Assembly: GCA_963920635.1 (NCBI GenBank)
Contig: OY987307.1
Location: 3,038,001-3,102,000, forward strand
Length of the DNA: 64,000 nucleotides
DNA from: Pseudeuparius sepicola
Lineage: Eukaryota; Arthropoda; Insecta; Coleoptera; Anthribidae
Direction of reading: 5' to 3'
Positions 56,586-64,000 of the stretch are shown here, piece after piece. The notes under the pieces were generated by a model. It made no database searches, had not been told where the DNA came from, and saw only the letters and a list, made by a program, of their open reading frames with translations. Numbering within the stretch: the stretch's first letter is position 1; each line of letters opens with the position of its first letter. A program made the translations under genes and the position numbers.

Positions 56586-58037
56586 AGGGTACTTGACAAT
56601 ATTTTTAATTGCTCTAAAATTGTACTCTGTTTACAGTAGATGCACCAACATAACACGTAATAAATGAAACAACGGCTTTTAACACTTATTTATTTATGAT
56701 AATTAAAGACTAAGTTGCACAATTTTGTTCAGGCTGAAATCTACAGTTTCGTCGTTCTATTGTCCAGAACGCCAAAATTGGCAACTCTGTGCCTCTCAGG
56801 AGGAACGGAACTGTAACGTTGCCGGTGCCCGTTTGCAATATTTCGTGGAACAAGGACAAATTGCAGTTTTCTATTCAAATATCTCCAGCTTGCCTATGAA
56901 TATCTGTTACTTAATGTATTGCAACTTTTGAGCTTTAACTAACGCAATTGCACACACAAATTTTGTCACATAAAGGCTTTTTTATTCCGCATATTGACTC
57001 CTCTATAGCAAAATGGTGTCTGTTTATGCTGCACACGCTGGAAACTATATCCTTCATCTCTGCCACGTAACAGTTTAGTTAAAATATCTGTATACGGAAC
57101 GTACTATAAATATTCAGGTATCAATAATGGGGGAAATATTCGCCTATGTGGCAACGTTACCTGCCCACCTAGGCATCTAACTATATGCATATATCCACAT
57201 GTCATCTAACACGTATGGTTTTTTAATCGGCAGATGACATCCCGTGATGCCAACTGTCATTCCGATTCCGTATATCGCTAAGTCAAAACATTAGTAGATA
57301 TTAATATCTGTGCGATTTATTATAGTTTGTTATTAATATTTACTATTATATATATTATTTGCGGACCTAGTTATCGTGTTATTAGATGTGTAAGGTAAGA
57401 TATCATGGACCCTAAAAGGAAAATCCGTAATTTGCCGAAATTGGGATGCTTTTTAAGTAGCACAAATTTTTTCTAATAATCAGATGTTGGCTTCTGCCGA
57501 AATTCATGGGATAAAACTGCAAAGGTTTGTACCTACCTACGTTGTAGTAATAGTACAGTTGTATTATGAGTTATTAATAAAGAGAGAACCTCGGCCTAGG
57601 GACCATCTTGAAGGCGCGTTTATAAAGGCGCCATAGTGCTTAATACTGAGCCCGAATTCCGGCCCAACCTAGCCAAAAAATTTGCAGAAAAACGATTGAA
57701 TAGGTATTTACGAAAAAAAAACACTTCTTGACTAAATGTGGTTTCACGGGGCATCATAAGTCTGGGAGTTTGAGGTTAGAATTCTGAAATTTCAACTTTC
57801 CTTGCAACATTCACTGCCGAATAAGGTTATGTCTTAGAACACTTTAGTGGTATTGCTATGTTGCCAAATTGTCTTTTTAAAACACTTGTGACGTCATAAG
57901 TGCTTTCCCGCCAAATTTCGAAGAAAGTCTAAAAACTTGATAAGTACGTAAATATATATTTTTTAAATAATCGTAGGGTCTTAGGCAAGTGTCCAGGAAT
58001 TGTTTTATCAAGTTTGTAAAATTTCGTCAAGTACCCT
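56586..58037 (+). mobile_element. TIR element inserting at AA/TT, copy 2
   Basis: 1452 bp, inverted relative to 51479-52952, same AGGGTACTTGAC ends. Flanks are ..TATAA-T and A-TTGAGC, again AA/TT. Small indels separate the copies (for example about 40 bp near 57450). Starts 50 bp beyond the MULE's TSD. Confidence 0.72.
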
Positions 58038-58309
58038 ATTGAGCTTTCTTTTGTGAAAAATGGCCTATATGAGAGTATATCAGCATTTTGAAAAGTATGA
58101 TATCGTTGACTGACGTATTAATAAAGACTGCTCGCGGCTGTCATGTTTGACAGTTCTCTGGCTCACCATGCGCTTCCCGGAGACAAAATACAATGCTAAA
58201 TACATTGTTGACCATAGGCGCCATCTACTTTTCAGAATATGAAGCTATAGACGTGAGAAGTCCTATTAATACGTCAGTCAACGTTACACCAAAACTTCTT
58301 ATTACAAGC

Positions 58310-59920
58310 TTTTATTTAACTTGCCCTGTTAGTATACAGTGTGTCCCAATTTGATACAGGACACCTCAGAACTATATGAAGGACAAGGAAAACAAATGGT
58401 CTCTGTTTTTATATTGGTAGTCCCAAGGGAGAGTATCTCATAGGCGGTGGTATTTGGATGGGGTGATTATTTCATGGCCTGCTATATGATTTTTTAAAAT
58501 AGCTAATTTTCAAGAAATCCTATTAGGGATTTTTTTACGACAAAATGTTATTAAGAAATCTTGTTCAGAAAGAAAAACTGAGTAGATATGCAAAATTTCA
58601 AATGTCTAGGTCTACTTTGATTTTTAGCTTTTTTGTCTTTTTCTCCCACTTTTTTTCTTAGAAATGTGTCCTTTCTCGAGCTTTCACGTCAAAATATTAT
58701 TAAGGAATCTTGATCATCCTGAAAAAATAAAATTTTGATGTGAAAGTTCCAGAAAGAACACTTTTTTAAGAAAAAACTAGGAGATAAATCTAAAAATAAA
58801 AGAAGGCCTAGACTTTTGAAATTTTGCGAATCCACTCAGTTTTTCATTCTGAACAAGTTTTCTTAATAACATTTTGTCGTAAAAAAACCCTAATGGGGTT
58901 TCTTGGAAATTTGCTATTTTAAAAATCATAGCAGGCCATGAAAAAATTACCCCATCCAAATACCACCGCCTATGAGATACTCTCCCTTGGAATTATCAAT
59001 AAAAAAAATAGAGACCAATTGTTTTCCTTGCCCTTCATATAGTATTTCTGAGGTGTCCAGTATCAACTTGGGACACACTAGTATATATGTGTGTGTCGAA
59101 TCTTGCAAGCTGAATTAGAACCACTTCCTGACATCCGATTGAGCTGAAATTTTGCATACACCTTTAGTTCCGGTGATAATCCAATATGCAAGACTCAATA
59201 TTGTAATCCTTTCAAAATGGCCGCCGCTCCAAGATGGCGGATGATGTATTTTTTGTCAAGCCCCTCAATATGGGTATCAAATGAAAGGGCTTAAAAAGTA
59301 GAAAATGATAAAGTTAGTGACATCACACTAAATTCAATAAGGCCGCCGCTCCAAGATGGCGGATTACCTATTTGATACCCAACATGGGTATCAAATGAAA
59401 GGGCTCGACGGGTAGAAAACAATAAGATGAATGCCTTCAGACGAAATCCAATATGGCGGCCGTCCCAAGATGGCGGACTAAATTTCTTTACTACCCTCCT
59501 GACATGGGAATCAAATGGGTACTAAAAAGCACAAAATAAAATTGAAAATAAAAAAAAATTAAAAACAAGCTTCTATTTAAGCCATGTACTAAAACGAATA
59601 AAATAAGTTTAGGTTTTCGTTAAGATAATTCAATTCCAAATTGCGACAAGTTTTTGCAAATTGAAAAGCTTGTCGCGAGAATTCTAAAGAAAAAATGCAT
59701 ACTTTGGCAAATAGGTACTTGCTTATCAACCAATCACTGTCCAATAAAATTAATTTACTTTCATCAACATTTCGCGCGACAAGCTTTTCAATTTGCAAAA
59801 ACTTGTTGCAATTTGGAATTGAATTATCTTAACGAAAACCTACACTTATTTTATTCGTTTTAGTACATGGCTTAAATGAAAGCTTGTTTTTAAAAAGGTT
59901 TTTTTTAATTTTCAATTTTA
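58310..59920 (-). repeat. Composite repeat, copy 2 (inverted relative to 31683-32690)
   Basis: Contains the same LINE-like 3' end, three CCAAGATGGCGG units (about 59218, 59342, 59452) and the foldback with CTTGTCGCG. The LINE-like end is interrupted by the MITE at 58337-59081. Confidence 0.6.
58337..59081. mobile_element. MITE with over 200-bp inverted arms
   Basis: Begins CAGTGTGTCCCAATTTGATAC after TA (58335-58336). The right end is slightly corrupted (GGGACACACTAG then TATA). The arms mirror GGAGAGTATCTCATAGGCGG and CCCCATCCAAATACCACC. It interrupts the GTTAGTATA / CATACT-type end of the composite repeat, whose empty form is at about 32670. Confidence 0.72.
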
Positions 59921-60513
59921 TTTTTATTTTACTTTTACACATTTATACCGAATAGTAAATATGTATATTTTAGTTGCCTATTTAAAACGAATAAAAATTT
60001 ATTTTATGTTAAGAAGAATAGGTATGTGACAACGCCTAATTTTAATTTGGGGACAGACTGAGCAGATTGTACCTACTTTTTTGATTTTGAAATGTATTCG
60101 ACCAAAGGTAGTCCCGGAATTGAGCATGCTTGAGTTGGGAACCCTACAGTGAGAACGTGTATTTAGTATTATGGACGCATTGTAGACTAAAGAAAGAACC
60201 CGATTTGGGTCAACCTGTACATTCGACAACGAGGAAGCGATCTGACGCAATCTAATAAAGGAATTTTTCAATTTTCATACATAACAACAAAATTGGCGAC
60301 ACGCTTTTTGCCGTCCATAAACACAACACGCCGCCGTTGCGGTAAACATATCAATTTAGTCGCACAAAAAGGGAGAACACAATAACAAAACGTCCACGGC
60401 CACGGTTGGCTGGATAAGTTGCAACCGGCACGCTTCACATTATTTTTACCACGGGTAGAAACAATAGCCAGTAAACTAACTCGACGCCATTACCGGTAAA
60501 ATGTTTTCATCGC

Positions 60514-60605
60514 GCAAACCAGAATGAAGGACGGAAGGTCTACCCGTTTGCACCATCAGTCAAATTATCCAGTCACTTATAACGATTATTTCCCTCATAC
60601 TGCTT
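60514..60605 (+). repeat. 92-bp direct repeat, copy 1
   Basis: Matches 62018-62109 with three differences by eye, starting GCAAACCAGAATGAAGG and ending CTCATACTGCTT. Flanks are unrelated. Class unknown. Confidence 0.65.
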
Positions 60606-62017
60606 TGATTGATATTTACAATGATAAGTACAATGGAAGTCGCACAGGTACCACTTTCATTGTTGTTTGGGGCAGCCAACTCTAGAGAGAGATAGGTTTC
60701 AAATGGCAATAAGTAAGACAAGGACGCCTAATGAACGTGTCAGCTGATTCAGGCAAAGGAGGTATATAGGGATGTTGCATATTAATGGGCGAATTTAATG
60801 GGCATGTTCCGTAATTCTCTTTATTGTATGATCTGTATTCCGAAATTCAGAGCTTGTTTGTAGGAATGAGAATTTTTCTATATAACCACAATTATGTAAA
60901 TATTGCACAGAAAAAAGTAGTGAATTGATTAAAAAATTACCTACATGGCAATTTTATGTGCCTGGAAGTAAATTGAGACAAATAAAATACAAATTACAAA
61001 ATAAAAGTTTATTTTAAAATAAAGGCGACAAAATATCTAAGGATAAGGTGTACATTTTCAACTTTAATTACTTATCTTAATTGATTTATTAATTTTAAAA
61101 TTCAATTTAATAGGAAAAGCATGCAAGACGGGTAGCTTTTACATATTTTTATATAATTTTTAATGTTTAGGCATCTAACAAAAAGAATTACAAATAATTA
61201 CCTTATTAAAGGGACCAGAACCTCAAGATTAATTCCATCTTTGACTACGAAGAACTAGGTTCATTTGCACAATATTTTGCCAGTTTTTCCCTTGATAGTT
61301 TCTATCATGACTTGGAAAATAAGAAACTGTAGTAATTACATACTTTTTAAGTTTGCGCTGCCCAAAATTCTCTATGAAATTGCTCTCAATAAATTGTTGA
61401 CTACAAATGCAAGTAAATACTTGTAGACAGTACAAAATGTTTCCTTTTTATTGCTGCTATCCACTTGTCTCTAATATCACCTTATCTCTTGGAAAACTGC
61501 AAAGTTATTAGCAAAGATTTTTAAGACTTACGAATGAAAAGAAACCCCCACTGTTCTTATTCTTTCCGCCCCATTTGGTACATCCAAATACACAACAGGA
61601 GTTGGCCCTCTTTTTTGTAATTTACAACTTATAAACAGAAAGAATATAGCCACATAGCTAAATTAAATTGTCTCTCCGATCTAAAAATATAATATTAAAC
61701 CAAACACCAACTAAGAAAACTCAATGCCGTTTTATACGAAACTGCCACCACGACACGAACTCAAATCAAATATAAATAATACAATTATTACTCCTATTCG
61801 TACTGCTGGGACTTGGGACAGAAGGAAAATTAAAATGACGTTTGACAAGGGAACTCGTTTGAAGCACAGGACAGAAAAATAGAAAGTTAGGACAAACACC
61901 TCTTTTGTGTTATGTGATTTTTGCCGGAATCAGCTGATTTATTTACTATTTCACTTACTCAAGTTTGGCTGCCAGTTTCTCTCTCTACACTCCTTCCATC
62001 TACTTGCCATTTCAATG

Positions 62018-62109
62018 GCAAACCAAAATGAAGGACGGAAGGTCTACCCGTTTGCACCATCAATCAAATTACCCAGTCACTTATAACGATTATTTCCCTC
62101 ATACTGCTT
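62018..62109 (+). repeat. 92-bp direct repeat, copy 2
   Basis: See 60514-60605. It lies about 60 bp before the inverted repeat at 62167-62218. Confidence 0.65.
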
Positions 62110-62166
62110 GCATCCCATAAGGTAGCTCCTTCCATAAAAATCTAACCATCATATGACTCTGCTAGC

Positions 62167-62218
62167 GATAATTGCACTCGTGCAAAAGCAAAGCGGTAAT
62201 ACCACTTGTGCAATTATC
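62167..62218. repeat. Short inverted repeat
   Basis: GATAATTGCAC and GTGCAATTATC flank a 30-nt centre containing GCAAAAGCAAAGC. Could be a very small MITE or a hairpin; unassigned. Confidence 0.45.
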
Positions 62219-62650
62219 ACTTCGTTGCTTAGAAACCGCGAAGTTGTTCGATACAAACACGTACTTCTTAAAATTTGTGTGTTTTACACTGTTCTAAATT
62301 ATGCAGATTATAAATTATGTTGCGGTATTATTAAGGATTGTATCAATGAATTTATATAACTTTTACATTGCTATATTGTTGTTATTAGACCTCCGTCTCC
62401 GTTTAAATTTATGACACATTCAGAAAATAAACCAACGCTGACAGGATGTAGTAGGTATAATTTCATTTGCCTTGGATATACAGGATGATTTTTTTAGGTC
62501 TACCACCGCGATTTTCTCGCTCATTTTGCGGCCTACAAAAAAAACGTAAGAGACAAAAATGTGACAATTTTTGACGCTCGCGTTGCCTCGGTCTTTAAAC
62601 AACGTCCTCGGCCAAAAAAGTGCACGCATCTGGCAATGTAAATAACTAAT

Positions 62651-62796
62651 AATATGCCGATAAAATGTTTTAAGTTTCCGTTTTCAAAGAAGTATAATAA
62701 AAAATATCGTTTATTACACGTCCAGAAATAGATTTTTCCGTGCGTGCATGTCACGCAATCCTTATTTCCAGACTCGTAATGAAATATACTATACTA
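62651..62796 (-). repeat. Dispersed repeat, partial copy 3
   Basis: Matches about 1125-1290 (AATATGCCGATAAAAT.., TTACACGTCCAGAAATAG, CCAGACTCGTAATGAAATATAC). The rest of the unit is absent. Confidence 0.6.
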
Positions 62797-64000
62797 TAGT
62801 TTACAAGTTTTTCAAAATTATAAGTTTTGAATTTGATTTATTTTGGCTTTGGGTTGTTAATTCCCTATTCGCAAATTTAAGTGTGTAGTAAATACGAACT
62901 CGCGTATATAATGGAACCAAATAGTCGTGGGGGAAATTTGCACACGGATATATGTATTTTACTGATCGGAATTCCTTAGGGTACAACCTAAGCCATCCTG
63001 ATGCGATAAGTCGTTAAATTTTGATAAGAAAATATTTTCTGAATTGATTATAATATTCACTAAATTCTAGTGAAGGTACTGTCAAACTGCCAAATGGTCC
63101 TGAACTGCCTTCATAGGCTTTTAGTTCACAAAATAATGTTGAATTGCCTCTGCCTGCCAGATTACGCATACGAATATGCCTTTAACCATAAGCTTCTGGT
63201 AATACTTAATCTTAATGGAACAACATAGGTATTGGATTGGTCATGAAAATGTGCCTTACAAATTTATATACGTTTATGTGCCTCTTCAGGTGCAATATTT
63301 ACAAATTTATGGTCTTTGATGAACCCTAAGGCCTTCTTCCATTGCTGACATCTGCAATTATCAATATTTTTATTTACAACAAAGAAAGAAACACACCTGT
63401 GACATGTTGGCTTTATATTATTCAACATATACGATGTATAATATGTCATATAATATTCTGCATATTACGAGTATTATGTAATAATATAATAATATTTCGA
63501 TGACTATAGAAATAACTGATTAAGACATTTTTCTTAATTATACGTCAAACTAAATCTTACCTTTTAGGGTCTTTAGGAATTCGAAAAAAGGACACACAGA
63601 TTTTGAATTCCTTTTACAGCCATCCGCACTGCAATAAGAACCATGATAAACCATCACTACTCAGAATTGGCAACGGTATTGGATATAATTTACGCGCACC
63701 CGGTACAATTCAAAGCACACCATTCCGAGAGACACTGTGTAACAGAGTGACGCTCGGAATCGCCCGCTCAGCGGGATATCGATCGAGGGCTAAGGCGAAG
63801 GGAGCGGGATCGGGCAGGAGGGAAATATTTGTTTACACAGGCAAAGTGAGCGGACTTATAGTATTATCTAGACTTTGCTAATACCACCGCCGACAGCAAA
63901 ACAATCAACTGGGTAGACCTAAACTGCGTTTTTACCTCGAAATTTTTGCATCCGAAGTCGAGTTGCCGTTTTTCCATTTGGAACCTTCGGCTTTCGCGGG

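Larger units (their letters stand above)
59921..64000. other. Mostly unassigned region
   Basis: No protein family recognised. Contains a duplicated 92-bp segment, an inverted repeat at 62167-62218, a partial dispersed repeat at 62651-62796 and a moderately GC-rich terminal part (63690-63840) with an open frame (63603-63881) that matches nothing I know. Confidence 0.3.

Noticed and set aside
63603..63881. 92-codon open frame near the window end
   Set aside because: No recognised domain, no clear start context, and GC-richness explains the openness. Kept only as a note in the region entry.

Overview
The window looks like a stretch of insect nuclear genome made almost entirely of transposable elements. 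It is AT-rich and has short scattered open frames. It carries an insect-type errantivirus (Ty3/gypsy with a baculovirus-F-like env) and many Tc1/mariner, hAT and MULE elements with clean terminal inverted repeats (TIRs) and target-site duplications (TSDs). I cannot place it below Insecta, and I found no host protein-coding gene I would defend. The few GC-rich islands (about 4480-4654, 8080-8190, 31140-31430, 63690-63840) are the best places to look for host promoters or exons.

Layout. 1-4650: old repeats and one MITE. 4655-7157: two hAT elements inserted 25 bp apart in a GC-rich segment; the second carries a nested MITE. 8603-11115: a decayed mariner-like element with about 485-bp TIRs and transposase remnants. 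11526-20694: a TIR element split by a structurally complete errantivirus (12094-19747, minus strand) with two 188-bp LTRs that look identical, a TGTG TSD, and gag, pol and env open. 20913-21840: hAT relic with an 8-bp TSD. 22792-25257: an element with an 8-bp TSD that seems to start a THAP-like protein and is interrupted by a mariner-type transposon (23200-25142) with an apparently intact transposase. 26011-26672: internally deleted relative of the first hAT. 28361-30735: two mariner-type elements. 31683-32690: foldback plus 4-unit tandem array. 33170-34672: transposase relics. 35167-36981: an unclassified TIR element saturated with a short motif. 37398-49720: nested foldbacks, MITEs and tRNA-derived SINE fragments. 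49973-53387: second copy of the intact mariner, inverted, carrying a 1.47-kb element that seems to insert at AA/TT without a TSD. 54417-56526: MULE with a FLYWCH-transposase pseudogene and 9-bp TSD. 56586-58037: second copy of the AA/TT element. 58310-59920: inverted copy of the 31.7-kb array, with a MITE inside. 59921-64000: mostly unassigned.

The nesting gives a relative history: old TIR and foldback elements first, then mariner-type MITEs, hATs and the MULE, and finally the errantivirus and the mariner pair, whose reading frames and repeats are still intact. Only the errantivirus and possibly the two mariner copies look capable of making functional proteins.
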